Assembly: GCF_025264625.1 (NCBI RefSeq)
Contig: NZ_CP093313.1
Coordinates: 3,410,001 to 3,474,000 of the forward strand
DNA: 64,000 nucleotides
Origin: Occallatibacter riparius
GTDB lineage: Bacteria; Acidobacteriota; Terriglobia; Terriglobales; Acidobacteriaceae
Reading direction: 5' to 3'
The notes beneath the pieces were generated by a model. It saw nothing but the letters and a program-made list of their open reading frames with translations. It was not told where the DNA came from and made no database searches. Each line of letters starts with the position of its first letter. The stretch's first letter is position 1. Below are positions 45,922-54,824 of the stretch, one piece after another. The translations under genes and the position numbers were made by a program.

Positions 45922-46397
45922 GCGCGCTCATTTGGGCAGCCAACATCTTGGGATGGCCGTCGATCCACATCGTGATCGGCTCCGCAGCCGTGCGGATTCC
46001 GCGTTCGCACTTCGAGCACGACAACTGGCTCACCGCGCCTCGCTCCTGGGAGCACAGCGGCCGCATCTATCGCGATCTTTTCGCAATTCGTAAGTGGAAG
46101 TCCAAACTGCCCGACGGCGCACCGTGGGTTGGAGGCATGGCTAAGAGACACATGTTCGGCCGCGATGAATCCACGCTCGACGAGTTTGTCATCGAGACGC
46201 GCCGCGCCGAAATCGCGCACTGGGCAATGATGTGCTGCGCTCCGGCTTTTTTCTTCTGGAATCCTCCCTGGGCGCGCCTTGTCATGCTGGCCTATGCCAT
46301 GGCAGCGAACCTTCCCTGCATTCTGGCGCAGCGTTACAACCGCCTCACTCTCGCCCGGGCGCTCCGAACCAGGAATCGCGCACTGAGTTCGCTATGA
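45918..46397 (+). CDS. crtO: Glycosyl-carotenoate acyltransferase (CrtO type)
   Basis: 159 residues from ATG 45918, overlapping the crtQ stop by ATGA. The protein has three hydrophobic segments and the CrtO signatures: RIYRDLFAIRKWKSKLPDG, IETRRAEIAHWAM and AMAANLPCILAQRYNRLTLAR. The staphylococcal enzyme has closely related RAELIHW and [20 protein letters not shown] segments (from memory). CrtO attaches a fatty acid to the glucose, the last step to a staphyloxanthin-like product. It is followed by a small unknown gene, again with a 4-base overlap. Confidence 0.9.
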   Translation: MSALIWAANILGWPSIHIVIGSAAVRIPRSHFEHDNWLTAPRSWEHSGRIYRDLFAIRKWKSKLPDGAPWVGGMAKRHMFGRDESTLDEFVIETRRAEIAHWAMMCCAPAFFFWNPPWARLVMLAYAMAANLPCILAQRYNRLTLARALRTRNRALSSL

Positions 46398-46732
46398 ACT
46401 CTGATCACCATGCGCAGCAATCAACGGCACGACGTCGACGCTATGTCCTGCATCTCTCGTGCATGCTCGAACCGGATAGCGATAAGCGCAGATACCTCGT
46501 TCGCATCCGTCCGTCGGTTTCACGCAGCACCTTCAATCAGCCATTCGGACAGCGAGCCTTTGAAGACGATTGCGAACTTATCGCGGCTATTAACCCCCTT
46601 CTCCCTGTAGGGTCCGATGTTCGCGACGTCTTCGGTCATATCGAAGCCACGAATGGTTTCTTCTACGTTGTGTGGCTCAGTGATGAGGAAGCTCAGGGGT
46701 TGGGCTGGAACGACGAGGATACCGCCTCCTAG
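46394..46732 (+). CDS. Unknown small soluble protein at the end of the carotenoid operon
   Basis: 112 residues from ATG 46394, overlapping the crtO stop by ATGA, so translation is probably coupled. It has a basic N-terminus (STARRRRYVLHLSC), a middle with RIRPSVSRSTFNQPFGQRAF and an acidic C-terminus (WLSDEEAQGLGWNDEDTAS). No signal peptide or membrane helix is seen. I recognise no family. Its coupling to five carotenoid genes suggests it belongs to the pathway, for example as a regulator or stabiliser, but nothing in the sequence shows this. Confidence 0.7.
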   Translation: MNSDHHAQQSTARRRRYVLHLSCMLEPDSDKRRYLVRIRPSVSRSTFNQPFGQRAFEDDCELIAAINPLLPVGSDVRDVFGHIEATNGFFYVVWLSDEEAQGLGWNDEDTAS

Positions 46733-46867
46733 ACAAGCCCTTTGGCTGTTGGTCTCAAGTGCTGCCCACAGTCAGTATGGAGTACCGGCGCCGATGCGCT
46801 AATCGTGGGTTAGGCTGTGTATCTATCAGGACACACAGTTCAGGGCCACAAGCGGAAGGGAGCCGGT

Positions 46868-47985
46868 CATGAAGGAGAAGGTACGATCTTCAGGTTTGGA
46901 TGCCCATTGCCGAGACGATCGCGGTAGCAGTCCGAGAGCCGGATGGTGAGGTCCGCGGCCTAGGCACGATTCCGAACCGCGCCGAGTCGATTCGCAAGTT
47001 GATCAGAAAGCTGGGCCCGGCAGAGAAGTTGAGAGCTTGTCATGAGGCGGGGCCAACGGTTACGTTGTGTACTGGCAACTCGCCGAAGTGGGCGTTCAGT
47101 GCGAGGTGGTGGCGCCGACCTGGTACCGGTCAAGGCTGATGATCGGGTAAAGACAGATCGGCGGGAGCAGAGAAGCCGGCGGGTTGCTTTAGATCCGGTG
47201 ATCTGACCGCGGTATGGGTTCCCGATGAAGGCTCCGAGGCGTTACGACATCTGGTGCGTGCTCGTGAAGCCGCCAAGCAGGACCAGATGCGAGCGCGGCA
47301 TCGGCTGAGCAAGTTTCTTTTGCGCTCCGGCCAGAGTCCACCAACCGGCGTTAAACGACCCTATCTGATCTGGGTTGCGCAGCTGCGGTTCACGCAGCCA
47401 GCTCAGGAGTCCAGTCGACAGGATTATCTGCACGAGGCCGGCACATGCGTACGCGGGTGATGCGTCTGGAGCATGCCATCACCGAAGCAGTGAAGCTGGC
47501 CTCAGCCGCTTTGCAGCAAGTCATCAATGACCTGCAGGCGCTTCGCGGTATCGCAGATATCTCGGCTGTGACCCTTGCGGCCGAGCTGGGCAAGGTATCT
47601 CGTCTTGCCAGTGCTCGAGAGATGATGGGTTATTGCGGAGCGGTGCCGAGCGAAGACTCTAGTGGCAAGCGAATCAGGCGCGGGGGCATCACTAAATGGG
47701 CAATGCGCACCTGCGACGAATCGTCGGCGAAGCAGCGTGGAGCTATCGTCGGTCATCGTGCATCTGGTATGGCTTGCTGAAGGGGGCAAGAGAGCATTTC
47801 GGAAGAAGCGAAGGAAATTGCGTGGAAAGCGAAACACCGCAATGCACAAGCGATATATGAAGCTGGGTGCGGCTGGAAAGCCCCAAGGGAAGATCATTAC
47901 CGTCGTCGCTCGTGAGTTGCTGGGCTTTGTCCGGGCTATTGGAACCAGGGCAGAGCTGATCGCCAGTCAGCAAACCGCAGCATAA
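46868..47985 (+). pseudogene. IS110-family transposase, degraded by several frameshifts
   Basis: An IS110-type transposase of about 400 codons can be traced through at least four frame segments. The start is at MKEKV (46868); then ETIAVAVREPDGEVRGLGTI and IPNRAESIRKLIRKLGPAEKL (46900-47060); REAAKQDQMRARHRLSKFLL (47254-47450); NDLQALRGIADISAVTLAAEL and MMGYCGAVPSEDSSGKRIRR (47520-47700); and LHKRYMKLGAAGKPQGKI-like sequence to 47985. The DEDD-type N-terminal and the C-terminal Transposase_20 domains are both present but broken. The element cannot move by itself. Ends were not identified, as IS110 elements lack long terminal inverted repeats. Confidence 0.85.
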
Positions 47986-48673
47986 AAAGCAAAGCAACAA
48001 CCCCTAATGAGGTAAAAGCAAAGACAGTTCATCGATGAACTTCGCTATACATGTCGAGCACAGAGCCAGCAGCAGCCGAAGCAAGCTCGAAGGAAAACCC
48101 TCGTTTGGCCTATGCGACAGGCTCGATCGGACTCGCGCTAACGGTCAGAGGCAGCTCCCGACGGATCATGATTATGCGGTTCCGACCCGCGAATATCAGA
48201 CTGATCAATCGTCGCCAAAGCCTACCCAGGCTGCTGCTCGCTCTTTGCTCGGGAGAAGACAAAAGCCAACGACAATTCCAAAATCTACCCCATCGATCCA
48301 GCGGAGTTGACACGGTCACTCCATATCAGACCAAGTCGCTCATCCGGACCGGCGATCTCAGGTCACAAGCGGTTGGCGATGGGAACGGCTACGGTTCAAC
48401 GCTCCCACTTTGACGCATAATCGCCGTTACGCCCAGTGACCGTGAATTGGCAATAGTATCCAAGAGCACGCGTCACCCGTTTTACGGCAACTTGGATCGC
48501 ATTTAGAAACTCTCGCCGAATTCCCGATATCCATCCCCGGAGCACTGCTCCATGAGAGAAGACGGAGAGCTTCCAACCGCTACTGCGGGCGACATCCTTG
48601 CAGTATCCCAACCCAACCGGATACACTTCGGTCGCGCTTCCGCTCCCCAACTTCAGTGCCACCGGAGTTCCCC
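47986..48673. other. 688-base stretch without a recognisable gene
   Basis: After the transposase relic there are open frames of 90-120 codons (48035-48413), but they have poor codon pattern, no ribosome site and no recognisable motif. The last 100 bases probably hold the promoter of the hydrolase gene. No hairpin or repeat of note. Confidence 0.5.
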
Positions 48674-50233
48674 ATGGGCATCGAACAGTTCTTCAAGGGC
48701 CTCTTCCACCACAACGACGACGACCCCGCTACACCGGTCGCGCTCCCACCCCTTTCCGATAATCCCATGACCGCAGGTCGCGTGCTTCTTATCCACGGCT
48801 ACTCCGCCAATTGGCAAGGCTTCATTCCCTGGCATGATGCCCTCAAGGCCGCGGGAGTTGACGTCACTCCTATCGCCGTTGGGAACTACGTCACACTCAA
48901 CAATGAAGTCACCATCAAAGATCTTGGCGAGGCATTTGACCGCGCCCTGCTATTCACTCCGTGGAGCACCGGCACTCGCGACGATACCTTCACCTTCGAT
49001 GCTATCGTCCACTCCACCGGAATGCTCGTCCTTCGCCAGTGGCTCGCGAACGATCCCTACCCGCGCACCGACGCGCGCAGTCGCATTAGTCGCCTCAAGC
49101 ATCTCGTTGGCCTTGCCCCGGCGACTTTCGGCTCGCCCCAGGGTAAGCAGGGCCGCAGTTGGCTCGGCGCTCTCGTCAAAGGCAACAAAGACCTGGGCCC
49201 TGACTTCCTCAACGCCGGCGACCAGGTACTGCTCGGTCTAGAACTCGCCTCCGTCTACACCTGGGATCTGGCTCACAAAGACATGCTCTGTACGCCGCCG
49301 CTCTATGCCACTGGTCCCGGCACCCCCTACGTCGCCGTCTTCATCGGTAATACGGGCTATAGCGGCATCTCCGCCGTAGCCAATTCCCCTGGCTCCGATG
49401 GCACTGTGCGCTGGGCCGGTTGTGCTCTCAATACCCGCAAGGTTTCGCTCGACCTCCGTCGCAACCCGCAGCTCAAAGATGAGGCCGGAAAGGTCACCCG
49501 GTGCACGATCAGCCCCTGGGCCGCCGAGCGCCTCGCCGCTCCCATGATCGCCGTCGACGGCAAAAATCATGGCACGATCATTTCCGACCCCGACCCCCAC
49601 GTCCGCGACTTCATCACCCGTTTCCTCCGTATCGCCGACGCCGTGACCTACAACAGTTGGGAAGCCGCTGCCCTCAACTTCGGCCAGGCCGCCCTCGACA
49701 AAATGAGCGCGGAAAGCGTCAGGGGCGACTCCGGCGGCGCCGGTTGGCAGCAACTCGTCATTCACATGGTCGATGACCACGGTGATGGCGTCTCCGACTA
49801 CAACTTTCAACTTTTCATCGGCGACGACCTGAGCCAGTCCGATGACCCCGGCTACCCCCCGGTTCCTCTCATCGTCGATTCCTTTTCCGCGGACAGTAGT
49901 TACCGTTGCTTCTACATCCGCATCTCCCCCGAGATGCTGAACCTTAACGCCGAGAGCAAACCCCCAAAAAAGATGTGGATCGAATTGATCGCCTCCAGCG
50001 GCTCCGACCTTATCCACTACGAGGCCTACACCAGCGACGACCCCAATGCCCCACAGTCCCTCACCATCGACAGGCCTGGCGTCCCGCCCATCAAATTCGA
50101 TATCACCGCCCTCGCGCAAGGGGCCTCTCTCCTCTACCCTTACACCACCACCCTGCTTGAAGTTTTTGTGGAGCGCGAACCTATGCCTCTCGGAATGGTC
50201 AGCACTATCTTCACATTCCCTGAGCTTATGTAA
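48674..50233 (+). CDS. Alpha/beta hydrolase (lipase-like), cytoplasmic
   Basis: 519 residues from ATG 48674 (GGAG seven bases upstream). The hydrolase domain (about 30-320) has LLIHGYSANWQGFIPWHDAL as the oxyanion segment and FDAIVHSTGMLVLRQWL, where the HSTG serine is the likely nucleophile. A candidate Asp/His pair lies in MIAVDGKNHGTIISDPDPHV. The C-terminal 190 residues (from about 330) form a separate beta-rich domain of unknown kind. No signal peptide. It may act on an ester or lipid. It stands 369 bases before the gene pair and DyP peroxidase on the same strand; whether it belongs to them is uncertain. Confidence 0.8.
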   Translation: MGIEQFFKGLFHHNDDDPATPVALPPLSDNPMTAGRVLLIHGYSANWQGFIPWHDALKAAGVDVTPIAVGNYVTLNNEVTIKDLGEAFDRALLFTPWSTGTRDDTFTFDAIVHSTGMLVLRQWLANDPYPRTDARSRISRLKHLVGLAPATFGSPQGKQGRSWLGALVKGNKDLGPDFLNAGDQVLLGLELASVYTWDLAHKDMLCTPPLYATGPGTPYVAVFIGNTGYSGISAVANSPGSDGTVRWAGCALNTRKVSLDLRRNPQLKDEAGKVTRCTISPWAAERLAAPMIAVDGKNHGTIISDPDPHVRDFITRFLRIADAVTYNSWEAAALNFGQAALDKMSAESVRGDSGGAGWQQLVIHMVDDHGDGVSDYNFQLFIGDDLSQSDDPGYPPVPLIVDSFSADSSYRCFYIRISPEMLNLNAESKPPKKMWIELIASSGSDLIHYEAYTSDDPNAPQSLTIDRPGVPPIKFDITALAQGASLLYPYTTTLLEVFVEREPMPLGMVSTIFTFPELM

Positions 50234-50602
50234 GCTCTGACGTCATAGAAAGACAATGCGGTTTGCCACGCTTTGCGCTCGGTCCATCGGAGAGGTTCGG
50301 AAAATTGGCTGCCGGAATTCCCGACCGCGGCACATCAGCAGCATTACTTCCAGGAAGCGAGCAGAGAAAATGGCAATCGAAGTCCTCTTCCGTCGATCAT
50401 CTGGCGGCCGAGCCCAACGATTCGACAGTGGCAGGTCATTCTCCTTGATGTAACCCGCTCTCGATCGAACCCCTTGCGACTGTCCAGGAGTTACTAACTT
50501 ACACCGAGCCGCATGTTGTCACCCAGGAGTGAATCGAATCCATATTGTCTGAAGAATTGACGCGGTATAGTATGAAGCGCATCGTTTCGGAAGGGGGCGG
50601 CG
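50234..50602. other. 369-base intergenic region without a gene
   Basis: Short open frames on the plus strand (60-75 codons, 50256-50497) overlap each other and show no motif or ribosome site. The region probably carries the promoter of the downstream three-gene DyP operon. No clear repeat or hairpin was seen. Confidence 0.5.
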
Positions 50603-51199
50603 GTGACAAACATCAACGGGAAAACCTACGCCATGACGGCGATTACGCCGATGAAGCCGTGGAAGACGCCGATCCTCAAAGTTTTCTTCTTCCTCCTCGC
50701 GCACATCAAACCCCTTCAGGCTCGCCTCGTCGGCCTTTCGTTTATCCACTTCGCGCGTTGGGTCGTCATCAAACGCCAGGCGTTTCCGCGACTGGCGAAC
50801 AGCCAGCCGATCGAGAACCTCTCCTACGACTACCTTCTCTTCTTCAGCAATTTCAACGGAACCTGGAACCAGTACATCGACGCGTTCGCCGATGTGCTGG
50901 CGGACGGGTTGAACCTGGTCTGGCGATGGAGCGAGAAGTTCCCCATGTCGCGCCCCGTAACCGCCTTTAAGCGATACATCTCGCTGGTTCAGTTCGACAC
51001 CGACTACTACTACACCGCCTATCCGCGAGCCACTACCAATGACGTCAAGGCTGCGCACCGCGTCTGCGCCGCGGTCGAAGATCTCGGGCGCAATTGTAAT
51101 GAGATGAGTCCGGCCGAGTTCTCCGCGGCGTACCTCCAGTTTCTGGTGAAAGTACAAAAAGACCTGGGATCTACCGGGGTCGGGCCCGTAGGCACATAG
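50603..51199 (+). CDS. Unknown protein, paralogue of the next gene, DyP operon
   Basis: 198 residues from GTG 50603 with a purine-rich AAGGGGGCGG upstream. It aligns end to end with the product of the next gene. Shared points are the N-terminal NINGKTYAMTAITPM (NVSGSVYGLTILSPI in the partner), SFIHFARWVVI (SSTHICRLVVM), LLFFSNFNGTWNQYI (LVFESNFDGELEPYL) and a Tyr/Phe-rich strand near residue 130. The conserved H-x2-R-x-V-V and SNF(N/D)G motifs suggest a common ligand site. An insertion of hydrophobic residues (KVFFFLLAHIKPL) is specific to this copy. Family unknown to me. Thirteen bases separate it from the next gene. Confidence 0.8.
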   Translation: MTNINGKTYAMTAITPMKPWKTPILKVFFFLLAHIKPLQARLVGLSFIHFARWVVIKRQAFPRLANSQPIENLSYDYLLFFSNFNGTWNQYIDAFADVLADGLNLVWRWSEKFPMSRPVTAFKRYISLVQFDTDYYYTAYPRATTNDVKAAHRVCAAVEDLGRNCNEMSPAEFSAAYLQFLVKVQKDLGSTGVGPVGT

Positions 51200-51212
51200 A
51201 ACGGAGAAAGCT

Positions 51213-51863
51213 ATGGCGAACGTCAGCGGCAGCGTCTATGGACTAACCATTTTGTCTCCGATCATCAGCGATCCCAACGCGGACATCTCGCACGACTGCG
51301 CTATCCGGGAATACCTCGCGAACTTGGCCAATGGGCCCACGGGTCCGTTCGCCAAGGTCTCCAGCACCCACATCTGCCGCTTAGTTGTGATGGACGACCT
51401 TATTTATGTTGGCACGCCCGCGAGGGAGGAACATCTGAGCTCGCAGTATCTCGTCTTCGAGAGTAACTTCGATGGGGAGTTGGAGCCATACCTTAGGACA
51501 ATGGCAAAAGAAATCCCGGAGGTGGTCGAATCTGTTTGGGGCCACTGCGTGGGTTATCCTGGCCTGCTCGACGTAAACGCCTTCGTGGCGTATATGAAGA
51601 AATGCCAACTCACCACGACGTTTTACTTCGCGGATGTGAATAACCATACGGTGCAATCCACTCTGCGCGCCCTGAAGGTGCAGGCGAGCGTGGCTGACTT
51701 CATCGGGAAACACCAGGGCGAGTCTCCGTCGGAGTTGCAGGCGGCATTTCGCGTCTTTTATGAGCGTGTGCGCAATATGTCAGAGCCGGAAGCAGGGCAT
51801 CACGATCCACAGGGTCACGTGAGCATCAAGCTCAACAGGAGCATTGCGGCGCAACATGGCTAA
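51213..51863 (+). CDS. Unknown protein, second paralogue, DyP operon
   Basis: 216 residues from ATG 51213 (GGAGAAAG upstream). It shares the motifs STHICRLVVM and YLVFESNFDGELEPYL with its upstream neighbour and ends in a longer polar tail. The alternation of strands and helices (FYFADVNNHTVQSTLRAL) suggests a ferredoxin-like alpha/beta fold of the type also found in DyP peroxidases, but this is inference. The stop overlaps the DyP gene start by eight bases, indicating translational coupling and probably a joint function. Confidence 0.8.
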   Translation: MANVSGSVYGLTILSPIISDPNADISHDCAIREYLANLANGPTGPFAKVSSTHICRLVVMDDLIYVGTPAREEHLSSQYLVFESNFDGELEPYLRTMAKEIPEVVESVWGHCVGYPGLLDVNAFVAYMKKCQLTTTFYFADVNNHTVQSTLRALKVQASVADFIGKHQGESPSELQAAFRVFYERVRNMSEPEAGHHDPQGHVSIKLNRSIAAQHG

Positions 51864-53241
51864 ATTGAACGCTGCCGATATCCAAGGGTTTGCGATGCGC
51901 GGATATACCTTTCCGGTCGCGCGCTTCGTATTGATGGGGATTGCGAACGCCGAGGGCGGACGCGCGTTACTCCTTCGTATTCTCGACCAGGTCACGACGG
52001 CGGAGCGTTGGGATGTGAAGCCGGATTCCACACTCAATATCGCGTTCACTTACGCGGGACTGGTCCGGATGGGACTGCCGGATGCCACGCTGCTCAGTTT
52101 CCCGGTGGAGTTTGTACAGGGGATGAAGGCGCGCGCGCCAATTCTGGAGGATTCTGGAAACAGCGCGCCGGAGCGATGGGACGCGGTGTGGCGAGACTCA
52201 CAAGTACACGTTTGGGTGGCGATTTACGGGGAATCGCTGGATGTGCTGGCGCGTCGCTGCGCGACTCTGCGGCAGTTTCTGCAAGAGACCGGTGGTGCGC
52301 GGATCCTCTACGAGCAGGACGCATCGGCGCTGCCTGACGCCAACGGCGGTTACAGTACCAAAGAACATTTCGGATACACAGATGGTTTCGGCAACCCCGA
52401 TTTCGAAGGAGCCGACCGCAAGTCGCAGCCAGGGCAGGGAAAACTGACCGCTGATGGCAAGTGGGTTCCTCTCGCGACGGGCGAGTTCCTGCTCGGCTAC
52501 CCGGATGAGGCGGGCGAAATTCCAGCAGGTCCCGTACCGCATCTGCTGGCAAAGAGCGGTACCTTCATGGTGTATCGCAAGCTTCATCAAAATGTCGCCA
52601 CATTCCGCCACTACCTCGATGAGCACGGCAGCCGCTATGCAGGAGGGAAAGAGAAACTCGCGGCCAAGTTTGTCGGTCGCTGGCGTGACGGCACGCCCCT
52701 CCTGCTTTCTCCGGATAAAGAGGATCCGGCGATCGTGACCAACCCGGCGCGCAGCACAAACTTTACCTATGGTGAGGATTCCGGGGGAAGCCGGTGCCCG
52801 ATTGGCGCGCACATGCGCCGCGTCAATCCGCGGGATGCTTTTGGCTTCGGCGGCGCGCTCATCAATCGACGTCGCATCATGCGCCGTGGCCTGCCCTACG
52901 GCGTCTACACGCCGCCCGACCAGCCGGCCAATGACGCCGACGAACATGGCGTGATCTTCATCGTGCTGAATGCCAGCATTTCCCGCCAGTTCGAATTTGT
53001 GCAGCAGCAGTGGATCCAGTACGGTAACGATTCGCACCAGGGAAGCGATCGCGACCCACTGATGGGCGCTCACAACGGCCAAGGCAAGTTCATGATCCAG
53101 GGCGACACCAATGCTTCGAATCCGCCCTACATGTGCACCGCGCTTCCAAGTTTTGTGGAAACGCGGGGCGGTGACTACTTCTTCATGCCCAGCCTTACCG
53201 CCCTCCGGTTGATCGCAACGAACTCGGTGGACCCCAGATAA
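51856..53241 (+). CDS. DyP-type heme peroxidase
   Basis: About 461 residues from ATG 51856; a TTG at 51844 is an alternative. The distal GxxDG motif is present as FGYTDGFGNPD (about residue 175), carrying the catalytic Asp. The probable proximal heme-binding His lies in GSRCPIGAHMRRVNPRD (about 315). QFEFVQQQWI and GGDYFFMPSLTAL are typical of the larger (fungal-like, advanced) DyP classes. No Tat signal, so it is cytoplasmic or exported by other means, e.g. within a compartment. It oxidises dyes or aromatic compounds with peroxide. Two paralogous small proteins are encoded directly upstream. Confidence 0.9.
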   Translation: MAKLNAADIQGFAMRGYTFPVARFVLMGIANAEGGRALLLRILDQVTTAERWDVKPDSTLNIAFTYAGLVRMGLPDATLLSFPVEFVQGMKARAPILEDSGNSAPERWDAVWRDSQVHVWVAIYGESLDVLARRCATLRQFLQETGGARILYEQDASALPDANGGYSTKEHFGYTDGFGNPDFEGADRKSQPGQGKLTADGKWVPLATGEFLLGYPDEAGEIPAGPVPHLLAKSGTFMVYRKLHQNVATFRHYLDEHGSRYAGGKEKLAAKFVGRWRDGTPLLLSPDKEDPAIVTNPARSTNFTYGEDSGGSRCPIGAHMRRVNPRDAFGFGGALINRRRIMRRGLPYGVYTPPDQPANDADEHGVIFIVLNASISRQFEFVQQQWIQYGNDSHQGSDRDPLMGAHNGQGKFMIQGDTNASNPPYMCTALPSFVETRGGDYFFMPSLTALRLIATNSVDPR

Positions 53242-53681
53242 GGCGAGCCGCATGTATCTTCTATGTCGATTGAAAGCGATGCGATACTGTTGCCAACGGT
53301 CGGTCACTCAATCATGAAGGTTTGCTCAGCAAACAGCGTATAGGTAACGTTCTTGGGGGTCATGGTAGCAACGTCGACGTTGCGCCAAGTCCCTCCGGCG
53401 GAGCCGACTTTTCGGCAGAAATCTTGCTTCTACGAATAACACGGCGATTCACCGCCCGCCGGAGGGTCGCACAAGGCAAGTGGTGACGATCACTTTCCTC
53501 CGGTAAGCCGTTTCTCGGCCAAGTGGACTGGATTTCTAAACACTCGCCGGCCGATCAAAGCTTCTCCAGCCTGCCCAAAATACCTCTTTCGAGTCTTTGC
53601 AGACGCGACACCGAATGCAATTCTGTAAAAGTAAGCCCTTGAAACGGTATGCGATGCGACGAAATATTGGAGATGCGGGAA
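53242..53681. other. 440-base intergenic region without a gene
   Basis: No coding motif was found on either strand. Open frames on the minus strand (53490-53788) overlap the start of the next gene and look like shadows. Around 53375-53470 the text CCGCCGGAGGG/CCCTCCGGCGG appears on both sides of about 65 bases, an imperfect inverted repeat that could form a long hairpin. Confidence 0.45.
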
Positions 53682-54824
53682 ATGGAAAACGGCGACCGTC
53701 CTACTCCCAAAGAGAAAAGTACTCGGAATGCTAGACGTTTCAGCCCGTTGGCTCGGATACGGGCAGCCCACGCAAAACAGATCGCCATTCTATGCAGTTT
53801 TCTACTTCCTCTCGCCGCTTGCCGATCTGCACAGGATCTTCAGCGTCCTTCGATTGTCTTTGTCCACACTCCGCCCAGCCAATCTGGCGGTCCAGAACTG
53901 CTGGATGACCTGAGTGGGAAAGTGATCAATGGCCCTCCCGGAGCAAAGATCGTTGCATACGCGCGCAACTCCGAATGGTGGATCCAACCATTTCGGAGCC
54001 GCCCGTTTACCGAGATTGGGTCCGATGGGAACTGGAAGACCGCTACCCATCTTGGAACGGACTACGCAGTGCTGCTGGTTTCCCCGGGGTATCAGCCTCC
54101 GGTGCGCATCAAGGAACTCCCCGCAATAGGTGGCGCAGTGCTCGCTATAGCGCTCACGAAAGGGAATGCCGGGCAATCTATTGCGCCCAAGATTCTACAT
54201 TTCAGCGGATATGACTGGGCGGTGAGTTCGTCTGCGGACTATCGCGGTGGCGAATTGAGCGACTATGAGCCCTCAAATGCTTGGGTCGATGATCATGGGC
54301 ATCTTCATCTCTTGATGAGCGAGGGGGAAGGCCAATGGCATTGTGCCGGTATACGTCTGACGCGGAGCCTCGGTTACGGGACCTACCGTTTCGTTGTTCA
54401 GGACACTGTCCATCTGCCGACGTCCGCAGTACTCGCAATGTTCACCCGCGACGACCGTCAGAACCAGGAAGATGGGGCGGAGATGAATATCGAGCTAAGC
54501 CATTGGGGCAAGCAAACAAACCGGAATGCTGATTGTGTCGTACAGCCATACTATGTTCCTGAAAATACCGTTCATTACAATGTCCCGGCGGGCCCGATGA
54601 CGTACGAGCTCCGCTGGGAACCGGGGAACGCCACATTTCGAACCTTCTCTGGAAATTCCGAGATCTCCGCCGCACATAAAATCATGGAACACGTGTTTAA
54701 GGCGGGCATCCCCATACCCGCCGCTGAAACGGTTCACATGAACTTCTATGATTTTCACCACTCAAAAAGCGGATTGCATCACCCTGTCGAAGTTGTGGTG
54801 GAAAGGTTTGAATATCTTCCGTGA
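53682..54824 (+). CDS. Lipoprotein with a GH16/concanavalin-like C-terminal domain
   Basis: About 380 residues from ATG 53682 (GGAG eight bases upstream); ATG 53649 would add eleven residues. A basic N-terminus leads to a hydrophobic segment and lipobox LAAC (Cys47). Residues about 70-170 look like a small beta domain (GPPGAKIVAYARNSEWW, PGYQPPVRIKELP). Residues about 175-380 resemble a GH16-like jelly roll: YGTYRFVVQDTVHLP, AEMNIELSHWGKQT and YELRWEPGNATFRT. The ExDxxE-type catalytic motif of GH16 is not clear, so binding and not cleavage is possible. It overlaps the histidine kinase gene, suggesting a link to glycan sensing. Confidence 0.7.
   Translation: MENGDRPTPKEKSTRNARRFSPLARIRAAHAKQIAILCSFLLPLAACRSAQDLQRPSIVFVHTPPSQSGGPELLDDLSGKVINGPPGAKIVAYARNSEWWIQPFRSRPFTEIGSDGNWKTATHLGTDYAVLLVSPGYQPPVRIKELPAIGGAVLAIALTKGNAGQSIAPKILHFSGYDWAVSSSADYRGGELSDYEPSNAWVDDHGHLHLLMSEGEGQWHCAGIRLTRSLGYGTYRFVVQDTVHLPTSAVLAMFTRDDRQNQEDGAEMNIELSHWGKQTNRNADCVVQPYYVPENTVHYNVPAGPMTYELRWEPGNATFRTFSGNSEISAAHKIMEHVFKAGIPIPAAETVHMNFYDFHHSKSGLHHPVEVVVERFEYLP

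Noticed and set aside
45918..46397. CrtO taken as a carotenoid ketolase (the other enzyme with this symbol)
   Set aside because: The protein is only 159 residues with acyltransferase-type CrtO motifs and no FAD-binding site.
39928..46732. Ordinary C40 carotenoid cluster (CrtI/CrtB type)
   Set aside because: No phytoene synthase or cyclase is present, and CrtP, CrtQ and CrtO motifs point to the C30 acid pathway.
48035..48413. Two overlapping open frames of 91 and 120 codons
   Set aside because: No ribosome site, no motif, no operon context; likely chance frames behind the IS relic.
52198..53307. Minus-strand open frame of 369 codons opposite the DyP gene
   Set aside because: No recognisable domain; the DyP gene explains the coding signal.
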